Part shown: positions 44,640 through 56,960 of the stretch, one piece after another
Position numbering within the stretch: position 1 is the stretch's first letter
Layout of the letters: every line of letters begins with the position of its first letter
Assembly: GCF_021869535.1 (NCBI RefSeq)
Contig: NW_026262734.1
Span: 89,161,285-89,225,284 of the forward strand
Direction of reading: 5' to 3'
DNA: 64,000 nucleotides
DNA from: Mytilus californianus
Lineage: Eukaryota > Mollusca > Bivalvia > Mytilida > Mytilidae
The notes under the pieces: generated by a model
The model's input: the letters and a program-made list of their open reading frames with translations, nothing else
The model's database searches: none
Told to the model about the DNA's origin: nothing
Made by a program: the position numbers and the translations under genes

Positions 44640-44790
44640 GGCAGATGCATCCTTGTGTTTCTAATAATTCATCCTATAATAATAGTAAATGTACAGAAAA
44701 GGAATACATCAATGACAAGTGTGTCAGAAGAAAAAAGCTGACTGCTAGGCTGGTGATATCCCAAACAATGGCATTAATCCAGTGGTTTTC
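44640..44790 (+). other. possible small 5' exon upstream of unit 3
   Basis: TTTTTTTTATATATGCCTATTGGCAG is split here as a pyrimidine-rich tract ending GGCAG, a plausible acceptor. It is followed by codons for CVSNNSSYNNSKCTEKEYIN and DKCVRRKKLTARL, and by a donor-like CTGGTGATA. The cysteines are kept relative to unit 2. The phase with exon 1 is unresolved. Confidence 0.3.
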
Positions 44791-45016
44791 AAAACCCATC
44801 GTCGTAATTATATGTGTTATAACGCAGTTTAAAATGAAACTATAGTTACTTGTAACAAAATGTAGTAACTAACATATACACCTGTATTGCTTACATATTA
44901 CCTGATAATAGGTATGTATTTGAACATTGAACATTAATATAAAACCTTGAATTCATTGCATACACATATGTAATTCATATTTTAATCTATGTAATCGTAT
45001 CTTTTTTAAAGGCATC

Positions 45017-45347
45017 ATGAACAGAGACTCAAAAAACCAAGACAATTCTGAAGATGTAAATCCATATGGCATAATGAAAACTACCTACTGGGGATTATAC
45101 GGTGTAAAACGTTTTCCGTACCGCGGGAAGCGAAAGTATACACCATTACTTTACCCATCTTTTGATGGAGGAATGAAGATTTCAAATGACGTTTTTGGAT
45201 TAACAATCAGTCAGTTTAAACGAATGTATAAAGCATGTTTAGAAAGAAGGAAAACAAAAGAACAGTGGATATTATACCTCAGATATCCTGACAAATCGTC
45301 AAAAGAATATCTGGAATACTTAGAAAAATGTTCAGATCGTAAAAAAG
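45017..45347 (+). pseudogene. cGLR unit 3, exon 1 (itself intact)
   Basis: 110 codons from ATG 45017 to the donor at 45348 (AAAAAAG, then GTAATAC). It differs from unit 2 at about 16 residues, but residues 30-67 (from VKRFPYRGKRK to GLTISQF) are identical, a block that suggests constraint or recent conversion. It is labelled pseudogene only because exon 2 carries a frameshift. Confidence 0.7.
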
Positions 45348-45789
45348 GTAATACATTAATTTTGTAGTTAATTTCTAAAAGGGTTGTAGTCAAATATTTG
45401 TAAGTCATGACATAACTGTAGATAGAAGCATCTTAACCCCTCTTCTCATTTCAACTTATTCAAACAGAGATTAAACTTAAGATTAAATAAAGAAAAAAAG
45501 AAACAGCTAACGCTCTGGAAACCATTGTGTTTAAAAGAATTCAAAAATTGATAAATAGTTAAATGACCACATGAACGTAACAATGATACTCTATATCAAT
45601 ATTAATGATTGTATGACAGTTAATTCAATAGGCATGTATACAAAACCAATGAAACTCCTATCGCAAAGACAAAATAGGGAACTTGTTTGTCAAATGTATT
45701 ACCTGGCCTAACATATACATCTCTGCACTTCTAAATAACACAACGCCGCTTTGATCAGAAAGTTTGATTGGAATTAATATAAATAAACT

Positions 45790-45885
45790 CATCAAGATAC
45801 CAGGATTAAATTTTGTATTGACCCCAGAAGCGCATTTCGTCTACAAAAGAACCATTAGTGACGCTCAAATCAAAAAAAGTTCCAA
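45790..45885 (-). repeat. decayed hammerhead-type repeat in the unit 3 intron (minus)
   Basis: The reverse complement reads GAGCGTCACTAATGGTTC, then TTTTGTAGACGAAATGCG, then CTTCTGGGGTCAATAC. It aligns with the 865-1010 repeat, but the core CTGATGA has become CTAATGG, so it cannot be an active ribozyme. Confidence 0.5.
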
Positions 45886-46186
45886 AAAGCCAAATAAAGT
45901 ACGAAGTTGAAGAGCATTGAGGACCAAAATTCCTAAAAGTTTTGCCAAATACAGCTAAGGTAATATATTCCTGAGGTAGATAAGCCTTAGTATTTTAAAA
46001 ATTCAAAAGTTTTGTAAACGTTAATTTATAAATATGACCATATCAATGATAATTCATGTCAGCACAGAAGTGCTGACTACTGGGCTGGTGATATCCTCGG
46101 GGAATTAATATACAGTGATATCATTTTCTTTGTACGAACGTCACTTCATGTTTCATGATAAATAGATAAAACTTATTTTTTTATAG

Positions 46187-48166
46187 ATCACTTGCTATGC
46201 ATCGACAGTGACCAGAAGGAGAAATGCTTATACGAACACCTAGTAAAAACAGTTGGTACTGAAATAGATATACGAAAGAGACAACGACTGTTTATCATAC
46301 AAGACATGATTGTTAATGCATGTGCGTTAGCTGATACTACACACATATCAAGTGGAAGTTTAGCCGAGGGACTTGATTTACCAGGCAGTGATAGAGATAT
46401 AATGTATGTAGATAATCGCTATGACGTTATACGAAGTGTAAGTAATATCAAATACCCAATACATCGTACAACATTAGTTATGGAGACAGATATTGATCAT
46501 CCTGGATTTACTAAACTCAGATTAAAAGGAGTAGGCGTTGGGGAATCCGTTCGTGTAATCTGTCAGTGTTGTCCAGGGACATGTACCGGTGAATGGTTGT
46601 ATCTATCAGTAAACAGCTTTCTTGAAGAACATATAAACATGAGTTATGCTTATCCGTTATATATACACGGTCCATGTTTGTCAAACCGAAAACAAACTTT
46701 GGATATAGCTTTTTGCTTACGGAGTAAGTATCTTCCTCAAAACGCATTTCCATGGGCAGTCCGTCGTCGACGGCAATGGCCACCTACTTTTGTAATAGAC
46801 AGCGTTCGAAATTACGGGTGCTTGTTAGTACCTATAGGACCTAAGACTAAACCAGATAATGCCTTATTATGGAGATTGTCGTTCTCTGTAGCAGAGAAAA
46901 TACTAATATATTCGTTTAATTTTACTCAACTCTTATGTTACGGTCTACTCAAATTAATGTTAATATGTATCGTGAACACACAAAATGAAGTCAAAGATTT
47001 ATTGTGTTCTTACTTTCTGAAGACAGCTTTATTCTGGGTTTCGGAGGAAGTAGATATTGACACTTTTCAATTATCTAAAATATATTACTGTTTTTTTATC
47101 TGTCTTGATAAAATCATTTCATGGGTAAATACATGTTACTGTCCGAACTATTTCATACCTGAACACAATATGTTCCTTGGAAAGATCAATCCGCGTAAAA
47201 ATAAGATACAACTATATGTACTTGAGAGTATACAGTCTGGGGGGATTGATGGATTGATAAATAATCTTTTTGCGCCTGTCATGGAAAATTACCATTTATC
47301 AAGTACAAATGAAGAATCGTCGTTCATTATGTTAGACTTTCTAGTTTACAGGATTTTGGGTGACTTGGAGTGCCTATCACAGTTACCAAGCAGCAATCCA
47401 AGTTATCATAAAGGACTTGTAATTGCTGATTCTTTGCTAAAGACAGAAACGTCTTCATTCATTATTGATTATTGCTTTAATCAGCCAAAGAATAGCACAA
47501 ACACTACCACCACCGAACACAAAAGGTGAAATGTACAGCGTAAGCAAATGTTATCATAAACTTTTACAAAACGGTACCAAGACAGATGCAGTGTCTGGTT
47601 GGTTGTTATACGCATCTTATTATTATGTGACGAGAGATTTCAATGCTACATTAAAACTTACGGATTATATTCTATCAAAATGGTCACCTGATATGAGAGT
47701 AAATGGCTCGGGAGAATACGGAAAAAAAGGACGTTTAAATAATTACAAACATAATGTACATTCTACAATGACTGTGAATGAAAAGATAACAATACTCACT
47801 GTAGATAATATCATGAACATACACAATTCGTCATTAATACCCGAAGAACTACAACTGGAAGTAGAAGACCATTTTATCCATATTTCACCAGCTTTTATGT
47901 CTCACTGTCTTAGATTTCTATGTTATCATAATCTTGGTGACATATCCAACAGACAACAGGCATTACGTGATTTATATGTAACATTTGACACTGTACCGTT
48001 TACTACAGAAGCATCATTAGCTTCTTCATTAACAATATTTGGAATATGCTATGATATATCAGGAAATAAAGACGCAGCCTGTGAGTGTTATGTTAAATCA
48101 TTGCAACATAGAAAAAGTGAATGTTCGACGGCAGAAATACGGAAACTAAAATTGTTTGTCATTTAG
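46187..48166 (+). pseudogene. cGLR unit 3, exon 2 (one frameshift; core intact)
   Basis: The acceptor TTTTTTTATAG ends at 46186. The frame is open to 47529 (445 codons after GAT CAC). Compared with unit 2, 14 nt are missing around 47466-47490, which moves the remaining 230 codons (to TAG 48164-48166) out of frame. Before the lesion all catalytic features are present (SSGSLAEGLDLPGSDRDIM, TLDIAFCL), as is the Mab-21 helical half up to CPNYFIPEHNMF. If transcribed and spliced like unit 2, it would give a 557-residue protein lacking the TPR-like tail. It could be a young pseudogene or a truncated but active enzyme. Confidence 0.85.
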
Positions 48167-48545
48167 TATACCATATTTACCTTCGATTTCATGGATGTTA
48201 ACCTTAGTCATTTCAGTATTTACATGTTATCGAGTTTGTTTATCTTAAAATTTCACTCATATTCTTGTACCAATCATTCCACAATACAATGTGCTTTTGA
48301 TAGGCAGTAGATCAATTAACGCCATGAGGATTTGGCACCATCAATCTAGTTTAACACCGCCACATTCTGTATGTGCCTATCCTAAATCAGGAGCCTGTAA
48401 TTCAGTGACTGTTGTTTGTTGCTGAATATCATATTTGTATTTCGTTCACTGTTCATAAACTAGACCGTTATTTTTTTATTTGAATTGTTTGAATTGTTTT
48501 ACATTGTCGAAGACGGTACGGATAAAAATAATTGTAAACTTCTCA
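48167..48545. repeat. unit 3 3' flank with interspersed repeat
   Basis: Bases 48170-48325 match the 3' flank of unit 1. Bases 48330-48425 are the same interspersed repeat found in the other 3' flanks. No gene. Confidence 0.6.
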
Positions 48546-49560
48546 ATTGTGAACTTTCTATTTCTATGTAGCAACATTCCAGCAGCGCTTGCATACAGAG
48601 TATTTATCTCCAAATTGATACGATATTCCTGGGCTTGTATTTCCTATCATAATTTCTTTGATAGAGGATTGCTACTCACAAGGAAGTTATTAAACCAAGA
48701 GTTCCAAATGGTGAAGTTGAGGTCATCTCTTTGTAAATTTAACGGACGCCATCACGAGTTGGTTGACCGTTATGGAAAAACCGATTCACAGATGAGATCG
48801 GATATGTTCCTTATGTTGTTACTACAACCCCGTTCCTTAGTCTTTAGTTTTCTATGTTGTGTTTTGTGTACTATTATTAGTCTGTTTGTCTTTTTCTCTT
48901 TTAGCCATGGCGTTGTCAGTTTATTTTTGATCTTTGAGTTTGACTGTCCCTCTGGTATCTCTTGCCTCTTTTTTGTGACATAATGAAACGAAACAAAATA
49001 CTAAAGATGGCAAACATGACACAATGATGTAATACAAAACAATAGTGATAACATAAACGACTCAATGAAAAGATATACGATACTATTGATGAAAAATCTA
49101 CTAAATGACAAGATACAAAAATAGCGTGCTGATATTGCGATGCCACTACATGATACATAATTATAGTTGTTTTTATTATTATCCTCTTGGTGATATATTT
49201 CAAAGATGACAGACATGACACGATTTATATCTGACAGTGCAAAATAACTATCCCTTTGTAAATTTTACGGACGCCATCACGAGTTGGTTGACGGTTACGA
49301 AATATTCGTTTCACAGATGATATTGGATATGTTCCTAATGTCTTTACTACAATCCCGTTTACATGTGGAGCTGGATCTGCTTACCATTCCGTAGCACCTG
49401 ATATCACCCCAGTTCTTGGTGGGGTTCGTGTTGCTTAGTCTTTAGTTGTCTATGTTGTGTCTTGTGTACTATTTTTTTTTTTTAATTTTTCTTTGTTAGC
49501 CATGGCGTTGTCAGTTTACTATTTTTGATCTATGAGTTTGAATGTCCCTCTGGTATCCTT
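48546..49560 (+). mobile_element. Penelope-like relic and tails (unit 3)
   Basis: 48546-48800 encodes IVNFLFLCSNIPAALAYRVF, then ISKLIRYSWACISYHNFF, then RKLLNQEFQMVKLRSSL. The frame is open from 48480 to 48983 (167 codons), but it contains only the region downstream of the RT catalytic core, so it is not functional. A tail with TGACTGTCCCTCTGGTATCT, a short ATGATAC minisatellite (48985-49165) and a second tail (49250-49560) follow. Confidence 0.65.
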
Positions 49561-49564
49561 AGCC

Positions 49565-51380
49565 CTTCCTTTAAATCAGTACATACAGCGTTTAATGCAT
49601 TTACCATATCTAAAGGATGTTATGATATTTCTGCTGATAAAGACATGGCCTTGAATGACAAGATGACGCTTTGCAATATGATCCCAACATATGCAAAATA
49701 AATAGCAGAAAATAGGATATCAAAACTTTAGTAGATTTAACATACATGTTTAGCATAAGCAGAAAATGTAGTTTTCTGTACATGTGTTATATTTGATCCG
49801 TACATTACGATACAGCCTATTGTATTCTTAAAGGAGGAATCTTTTTCGAGATTCATAGAGTTTATAGACAGAGCTTCATGCTTGAATATAATGTTTTTAT
49901 TTAAAAGATAGATACATATCGCACTGTTTGTGTATGGTGATGTCTGTTTTCGAATGCAAACCGTATAAAGCTAATCGTAAAGGTTTTTTTACTATCAACA
50001 TGGTCAACCCAAAAAGCAAAACGTGTAAGAAGTTAGCATATCTAATATATATATATATATATATATATATCTATTGACTTCTCAAACATACTAGTCGATA
50101 AATTTTGTATTGAAGAGATGTGTTTGTCGAACAGTTTGAAAACGAAGTTGAAAAATTAAAAACAGACAAATCATCAATTGAAAAGGACAGATAAAGAGGC
50201 GATATTGTTTTGCTTTTATTGAAGCATTTGATAATAGTGTAGTTATTTCAAATAAAAATCGAGCGTTATTAAAACATTTATTTTTTCGAATGGCTCCGAG
50301 ATATGTATTATTTAGTTTCGACTGATACAATGAATACAATATGATTTGTTTTTGTATGTTTTGATTCATCTGTCCGATTATTTGTGCATTGATGTCAGTT
50401 TAAGAATACGAACATTATCTGAAACAACTGTTTTTAAATAGAAATCTTCATATATCAATGCTTTGCGTGAAATAACCATTAAAATACGAGTCGTATACTA
50501 AGATTTCACAGACGTGAGGTTCGATCACATAAAATCATCGTTGGCGCTCGATTAAAAAGTTCACATATCAAACACGAAGGAATCATAAACGCAAAATGGT
50601 GCAAAAAAAAAAAACTGCACAATAACACACTGTATGTTAGACCTTTTATATTAATGTAAATCAAGCAATCCATGCACATTTCTATAACTATTATTAGAAT
50701 AAAATAATAAGTTTAGGTAAGACTCACAATGAGGAAACTTTGCAGATAACTTTTAGCTTTAAAAACAATACAATAATTCCTTATTTCATTTGACATATTA
50801 ACATCAGTAATGTTTGTATACCAGATAAAAATAAAATTATTAATAAAGTTTGAGTGTCGATTTCCTGTTAAGTACATTGATTAAAGTGTTTAACACTTAT
50901 TATGCGTTATGTTTGATCGTATTGTTTGAATACCAACAAACTAGCATGTTCTCAGATTAAGAAGTTCAAAATCTTGTAGTAGGAAGATTTTCTGCTTTTT
51001 CCAATTTTTCATCGAATTTTACTTTCAATAATCCACGGGGAAGTGACTGAAATCTATAATTATTTCGAGAGTAGTATATAAGTTATTCATTTGTAGAAAA
51101 CAAAACCAAACCTGAAACAGATGTAACTATGTATGTTACATTAACATATATTCTAATTAATGGCTTCCCGTTTCATCACCCATACTATTCTAAAGTTCGG
51201 CCAAAAAGGCATACGTCAAATGAAGGTATTTATCTATAATTGTACAAATTTTTACTCATTAATATATGCTATTTGATAAAATAGTAAATACTTCAGAGTA
51301 TTGAGAGATAAAAATTCAATTGTTTAAAAAAGAATCTTAGAAACAGAACATTATTGACCAATCACATGTTATTCAATTTT
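49565..51380. repeat. paralogous intergenic flank, between units 3 and 4
   Basis: It aligns with 24645-26150 and with 36525-37067 plus 39270-40210. It provides the empty site for the 2.2-kb element at about 50130. It includes an (AT)n microsatellite at 50046-50072. No gene. Confidence 0.7.
50046..50072. repeat. (AT)n microsatellite
   Basis: About 13 uninterrupted AT dinucleotides. The equivalent place in unit 1's flank has only ACATATATATCT, so it expanded locally. Confidence 0.8.
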
Positions 51381-51385
51381 ATGTA

Positions 51386-52427
51386 CAGTTGGGTGCAAAC
51401 CAAGCAATACATAAAGTAAAAAAATGCAGCGTGCACATATTTCGTTAGTTAACTTGAGTTATCGCGTGTACTAGTAAACGACTATATTTATGTTTATGCG
51501 GTCAAAATGGAAATTTCAAATGTCTTCCCGAGTAAACGCAATTTTACTCTGTGTCCGTTTAGTCAGTAGTAAACGTACATTCACTTCAGATTTTACGACT
51601 TTAGTTTAACATGCACTTAAAAGTAAATGTTTCCTTTTCGCGTACATTAATTGTGTAAATTATGAATAATCTTTGTGTACATTTGTACAAGTTTTGTATT
51701 TTGTAAAAATCACTTCTATCTTAATATTTAACGTTTGTATGTATATTAAAACCGTACAAATTTAAAATCACTTTCAATTCGAAATATTGACTTTTATTAA
51801 TTGCAAAAAATCATTTCCAACTTCTTCAAATAGCGGATTTTCTATACATCCTTTTCAAAAGTTATATGTACAAATATCGACTCACAAAAATATTTGAAAA
51901 AAATACGCCAAAATTAAATACTGCATAATTATGTGTACATGTAAATTATTTTGTATATATTATTATGAGTAATTGATCAACATTCTTTACGGCAGATTCA
52001 ATTAGGTTCTGCATCAAGACATACAATAAATGACTTATCGTACAAATATTTGTATCCATGTCGAAGCACATTATCGCGGCTTGTCATCTAAATGGTAATC
52101 ATTGTTCAATATGCGCTTACGCGTGTTTACTACAAACAGTAGACGCTTCTTTTTTTTTACAAAAATAGAAGAAGCGTCATACTTCACGTTAACATGGAGG
52201 TAAACGCGAAGGTAAACGTCTGTTTAATCTCCACAAAAATAGAAGACGCGCCGTTTTAGTGTTAACGCAGAGGTAAACGCGGGAATAAACGCCCGTTTAC
52301 TTGTTATGTCTACTAAAAATTCGGAGTTAACGCAGAGTTAACGCGGCGTTTACATGAAATGCACGCAAGTAAACGCCGCGTAAACTTTTTCTGCCCGTCT
52401 TCATGTAATGCTTAGTCTGCACTGATG
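51386..52427. mobile_element. Tc1/mariner-type non-autonomous element, 1.04 kb
   Basis: The left end CAGTTGGGTGCAAACCAAGC is identical to the larger copy; the right end is decayed (ATGCTTAGTCTGCACTGATG). TA lies on both sides (51384-51385, 52428-52429). It has the same subterminal GTAAACGCG and CGTTTAC motifs, most clearly at 52195-52310. It is an older or internally deleted relative of 17948-20701. Confidence 0.75.
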
Positions 52428-52439
52428 TACGCCGTTATA

Positions 52440-53255
52440 CATTATATTTGTGATTCTAATAATCAAGCATTTTGTATCAATGTTTCTGATTGGCTGACAA
52501 CTAACGATATATCCCCTATTAACCTATCTTAAGGTACCATTAAAGGACGCAAATATTTTGAATTCTCGAATATATTGACATGCTATTTCTTCAAATATAT
52601 ATATAGAAATATCGAATTTACATCTGAACCTTGTATTACATTCTGAAACATACAAAAGACGGATTACACCCAGTATTTAAATTTTACACCGGATGCACAC
52701 ATACACGCCATCTTATTTAGTTGCCAAAAACAATAACATTATTTCACGGAATTTTAATTTTACGAAATTTAAAATCAAAATAATAAATAAACGGAGCTTA
52801 TCTGATTATTTTAACACAATTTGTCCTATGCACGACTATTTACATTTTACTGAGTGTGAATTCACACGGAGGCTGATACATGCATAGCATGGAACGGTTG
52901 ATCTATTTTTTTTTTATTATTTACTTCATTTTTGTGGTATAAATCACGCAATAGGTTTTCTTTCTTGAACTGTTACAAATTTTGTAAAACCGTTGCCTTT
53001 TATAGATTACAAAAAAAATATATATGTTTAGTATTTACTCATTGTCGAAGACCATACAGTGACATGTACTACTTCAATTGTTGTCCTTTCATCTTTAGGA
53101 AGTTGCCACATTTTAAATAATACCAAACATGCCAAATGTCCTTTTTTTCATATGTACGGACTTTGATTAAACAGTGTACTCTCAATTGGGGAAAAAATAC
53201 TATTGCATAACGTGTCGGGCCCAAACTTTTCTATGTGCAGACAACTTATCATCTA
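52440..53255. repeat. paralogous flank upstream of unit 4 (first copy)
   Basis: It aligns in patches with 26350-27500 (GAATATATTGACAT, TTAGTATTTACTCATTGTCG). Another partial copy of the same block follows at 55600-56020, so unit 4's upstream flank is itself partly duplicated. Short ORFs 52693-52887 and 52932-53120 are not conserved. Confidence 0.5.
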
Positions 53256-53282
53256 TCAAATGATAAGAACTACAAACATGCA

Positions 53283-53425
53283 TTTTATTAAGGGGCTAGC
53301 AAAGGACCACCTCTGGTAACGGGATTTCTCGCTACGTTGAAGACCCATTGGTGGTCTTCGGCTGTTGTTTGCTCTTTGGTCGGGTTGTTGTGTCTTTGAC
53401 ATGTTCTTCATTTTCATTTTCAATT
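53283..53425 (+). repeat. interspersed repeat fragment
   Basis: AACGGGATTTCTCGCTACGT, then GACCCATTGGTGGTCTTCGG, then GGTCGGGTTGTTGTGTCTTT is the better-preserved relative of 9600-9710. Inserted at the left edge of the minisatellite. Confidence 0.6.
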
Positions 53426-53449
53426 TAAATATTTGACATTTTATTATAT

Positions 53450-54130
53450 GCCACCAGGAAATGTATGTTTTACATGAATTGGACATGTTATAATGTTACC
53501 ACTTGGAAATGTATGTATTAAATGCGTTGAATTTGTTAATATATAACCACTGGAAAATGTATGTATTAATGCATTAGACATGGAATCATATGACTACTGG
53601 GAAATATATGTACTAAATGCATTGAATATGATATCATATGACCACTGGGAAATGTATGTACTAAATGCATTTGACATGTTATCATATGACGACTGGGAAA
53701 TGAATGTATTAAATACATCGAACATGTTATCATTTGACCACTGGGGAATATATGTATTAAATGCATCGGACATGTTATCATTTGACCACTGGGAAATATA
53801 TGTACTAAATGCATCGGACATGGTATCATTTGACCACTGGGAAATATATGTATTAAATGCATCGGACATGTTATCATTTGACCACTGGGAAATATATGTA
53901 TTAAATGCATCGGACATGGTATCACATGAGGACTGGGAAATGTATGTAGTAAATGCGTTGGGAATGGTATCATATGACAACTGGGAAATGTATGTATTAA
54001 ATGCGTTGGACATATTATCCTATGACAACTAGGAAATATATGTTTTAAATGCGTTGGACATATTATCCTATTACAACTAGGAAATATAGGTGCTAAATGC
54101 ATTGGACATGTTATCACATTATCACTAGAA
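53450..54130. repeat. 48-bp minisatellite, best-preserved array
   Basis: About fourteen repeats; the central six are nearly identical, built on ATGTTATCATTTGACCACTG, GGAAATATATGTATTAAAT and GCATCGGAC. Because 48 is a multiple of three, ORFs stay open on both strands here (53580-54032 plus; 53566-54117 and 53594-54013 minus) as 16-residue repeats. They are treated as artefacts. Confidence 0.9.
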
Positions 54131-56020
54131 AATGTATGTATTACAAATTAAAACTAGAGTAAGGTTTTTGATTAGGATTCACTTACCACTTTTTTTTTAT
54201 TACGACATTGGACATGTTATCATTGTGACTAATAGAAAAGTTTGTATAACAAATCAAAACTAGAGAAAGATTTCGGATGATGATTCACATGAGCAGTGTT
54301 TCCATTTCCTTGCAATTTTATTTTTACAAGTGACCGCCTATCCTTGTTTTGATCTAAACTAAATCAGATAGCCCCAGTTAAAGTTTCGACAATGTTTCAT
54401 CAGGAAGTATTTTTCTCCTTGTTTCATCTTCCCTTAACTCATACTTTCATTCAGTCAAGTTATATTGAGAAGCAACACGTGTTTATTCAGCGGCCAAATG
54501 GAACAAGGTAAAATATACATCTGTGTTAAATCATGCACAACAGGAGTCGCTTATCCAGTCAAGGCACCTAGTTTCGCCCTTTATGGCGTTAAAGTGATTT
54601 TTTCGTGGGTTGTTGTTACCTTGTTTCGTCTTTTTGTACTTAATTAACGAGCTTAAAACATGTTGTCTTATTGTACACACAAGAAAGATAAAATCGTGTT
54701 ATAATCGGCAATAAACTGACTGTTCTTTACACAGAACTCTTCATATATATGATAATGCTTTAAATAATAACCATAAGAAATAAGAGGCTTATAAAAAAAT
54801 GAACATGTTTAACAATTCCGCAATATAAAAGTCGTCAGTGGCGCTTGCGAAAAAGGCCACAAATCAAACTCGAAGCAAAAGAGCATCATTAACGCATATT
54901 TGTACTAAAAAACTTTTTTTATGTTAGACTTGTTTTATATTATATGTAAATTAAGCAATCCATGCACATAAATATTATAACAAGCTCTGATCATGGCTGT
55001 CAATGAGGAAACTTTCCAGTTAATTTTAAGGTTCAAATACATACAATAATTCCTTACTTCTTTTGACATATTTATTCACTGGTAATGGTTTTACATGTTG
55101 TTTTACAGATAAGAATGAAGTTATAATTCTGACAAACATCACTTCGATTGAATTTCGTTTTCCTTTATTAAGTACATTTTTTCAAGTGTTTAACACTTAT
55201 GATGAGTTATTTTCGATCCTTTTGTTAGAATACCATCACTGTAATCTTTTCCTAGAAAAAGAAGTTCAAAATTTTGTAGAAGGAAGATTTTTCTGTTTTT
55301 TTTTCATTCAATTTTACTTTCAATAATCCACGGGAAAATGACTAAAATCTATAAGTATATTGACAGTAATAGATAAATTATTCATTTGTAGAAAACAAAA
55401 CAAAAATTTGACACAAAATTGAGCTCTGAAAACAACTGTAAAGTTTATTCCAATGAAATATTATCTGTATATCAGCCAGCATTTTTAAAAGCAAGGCTAA
55501 TATTTCTGCTGATATGTCTTTTCAGATATTGTGAGAATGGACAGGCATAACTGTTTTTATGAAATTTAATACATTGTCTGCTTATAAAAGATATAAAAAA
55601 AACCTGCCACTGTCTAATTTGGAACCACTTATTATTGAATACATGTGTGAATTCGTATGATGGCTGATGCATGCATATAATGAAACGATTGCTCTATTGC
55701 ATATGCTTCATTGGTGTAGTATAACTCACGCAATTGGATATATGTTATAATATTGGGGTCTTTTATAAATTACTGTAGAATGTATATGTCTAGGTATTGC
55801 TAATTGACGAAGGCCATATGATGACACATACTACTTCAATTATTTTCCTCTCCTCTATAGATAGTTGTTACGTTTGGAATCATACCAAATGACCTTATAT
55901 TTTTGAAAATCTGGATTTTGATTCATTGGTTTACTAAAAAAAAACGGCATTGTATGACTTGTCTGACTTCAAACACTTATAGTTGCAAAGACATTTATCA
56001 TGTTTCAAACAATAAGAACT
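54131..56020. repeat. paralogous flank and partial re-duplication before unit 4
   Basis: 54150-54540 matches 27960-28250; 54720-55350 matches 25480-26110; 55360-55600 matches 40210-40440; 55620-56020 matches 26980-27500. The order shows that the segment from the intergenic flank to the minisatellite occurs twice before unit 4 (52.4-54.5 kb and 54.7-56.35 kb). No gene recognised. Confidence 0.55.
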
Positions 56021-56024
56021 ACTA

Positions 56025-56160
56025 TAATGCATTTGACATGTTATCATTTGACCACTAGGAAATGTATGTATTAAATGCTAAAAACATGTTTTTAAATGAC
56101 CTCTTGAAATTTTATGTATTAAATTCATTAGACATGGTATCATTATGACTACTGGACAAT
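56025..56160. repeat. 48-bp minisatellite, short copy before unit 4
   Basis: About three repeats (GCATTTGACATGTTATCATT, ACCACTAGGAAATGTATGTA). Second minisatellite copy in the unit 4 upstream region. Confidence 0.65.
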
Positions 56161-56344
56161 TTATTCATTACAAATAAAGACTAAAGTAATGTTTCTGATT
56201 ATGATTCACTTACATAGTGTTTCGATTTCCTTGCAGTCTTACTTATTCAAGTATTTGACACTAAGAAGTGACCGCCACACATTGTTTTGATACGATCAAA
56301 ATCAGAAATTCTCATTAAAAGTATTTACAATGTATCATCAGGAA

Positions 56345-56350
56345 GTTTTT
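56345..56350. other. deletion junction removing the promoter and half of exon 1 of unit 4
   Basis: ATCATCAGGAAGTTTTT (flank context) joins directly to CACTAGCAATCAGTCAG (exon 1 context, about codon 60). In unit 2 the same two contexts both end or begin with GTTTTT, 1910 bases apart (28086 and 29996), so a deletion at a 6-base microhomology explains the junction. Confidence 0.75.
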
Positions 56351-56508
56351 CACTAGCAATCAGTCAGTTTGAACGATTGTATAGAGCTGGTTTAAAAAGA
56401 AGGAAAACAAACGAACAATGGATATTGAACCTCAGATATCCTGACAACCTGACAAATCTTCAAAAGAATATCTAGAATACTTAGAGAAGTGTACAGATTG
56501 TAAAAAAG
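56351..56508 (+). pseudogene. cGLR unit 4, exon 1 remnant
   Basis: Only the last 50 or so codons of exon 1 remain, from AISQFERLYRAGLKRRKTNE. A tandem duplication of CCTGACAA (about 56438-56453) shifts the frame. The donor (AAAAAAG, then GTAATAA) is kept at 56509. No start codon or promoter remains upstream. Confidence 0.85.
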
Positions 56509-56525
56509 GTAATAAATTTGTTCTA

Positions 56526-56676
56526 CATTTGAAAATGCCTGTACCAAGTCAGGAATATGACATTTGTTGTACATTCGTTTGATGTGTTTTATCATTTGAT
56601 TTTGCCATTTGATTATGGACTTTCCGTTTTGAATTTTCCTCTGAGTTCAGTATTTTTGTGATTTTACTTTTTTTTT
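56526..56676 (+). mobile_element. short interspersed element with 6-bp target duplication, in the unit 4 intron
   Basis: CATTTGAAAATGCCTGTACC through GATTTTACTTTTTTTT is flanked on both sides by GTTCTA (56520-56525 and 56677-56682). Units 1-3 lack it at this point. It is a 151-bp copy of the family at 8521-8735 and ends in a T run. The size, target duplication and homopolymer end suggest a SINE-like retroposon. Confidence 0.7.
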
Positions 56677-56784
56677 GTTCTAAAACTTAAGGAAAAAATA
56701 GATGTTGAGGCAATGCAAGTCCAGAAACAACCTTTCAAGGGGAACAATAGCATGATCTCAATCAAAAATTATAAACCACAGACA

Positions 56785-56960
56785 AACATACAACAACATG
56801 ACTAAGAAAGGGAGACGACAACCAGTAAGCAACATGACTAAGAAAAGGAAATAACGAACAGACAACACCAGGACTATGACAGAGAAATGACTAACATATA
56901 GCACCATGACTAAGAAAGAGAAATGACAAACAGACAACACCATGACAAAATTAAGAAACC
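56785..56960. repeat. 36-bp intronic minisatellite, unit 4
   Basis: About five repeats of ACATGACTAAGAAAGGG / GACGACAACCAG type, matching the introns of units 1 and 2. Confidence 0.7.

Noticed and set aside
48480..48983. 167-codon ORF as an active reverse transcriptase
   Set aside because: It covers only the region after the catalytic YIDD motif and non-coding tail; no fingers or palm motifs are present.
53566..54117. Repeat proteins of 139-183 residues with a 16-residue period on both strands
   Set aside because: Produced by a 48-bp minisatellite with a period divisible by three; three frames are open at once, and the copies in other units are full of stops.
53450..54130. CRISPR-like array
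   Set aside because: Direct tandem 48-bp repeats with no unique spacers, in an animal genome; it is a minisatellite.
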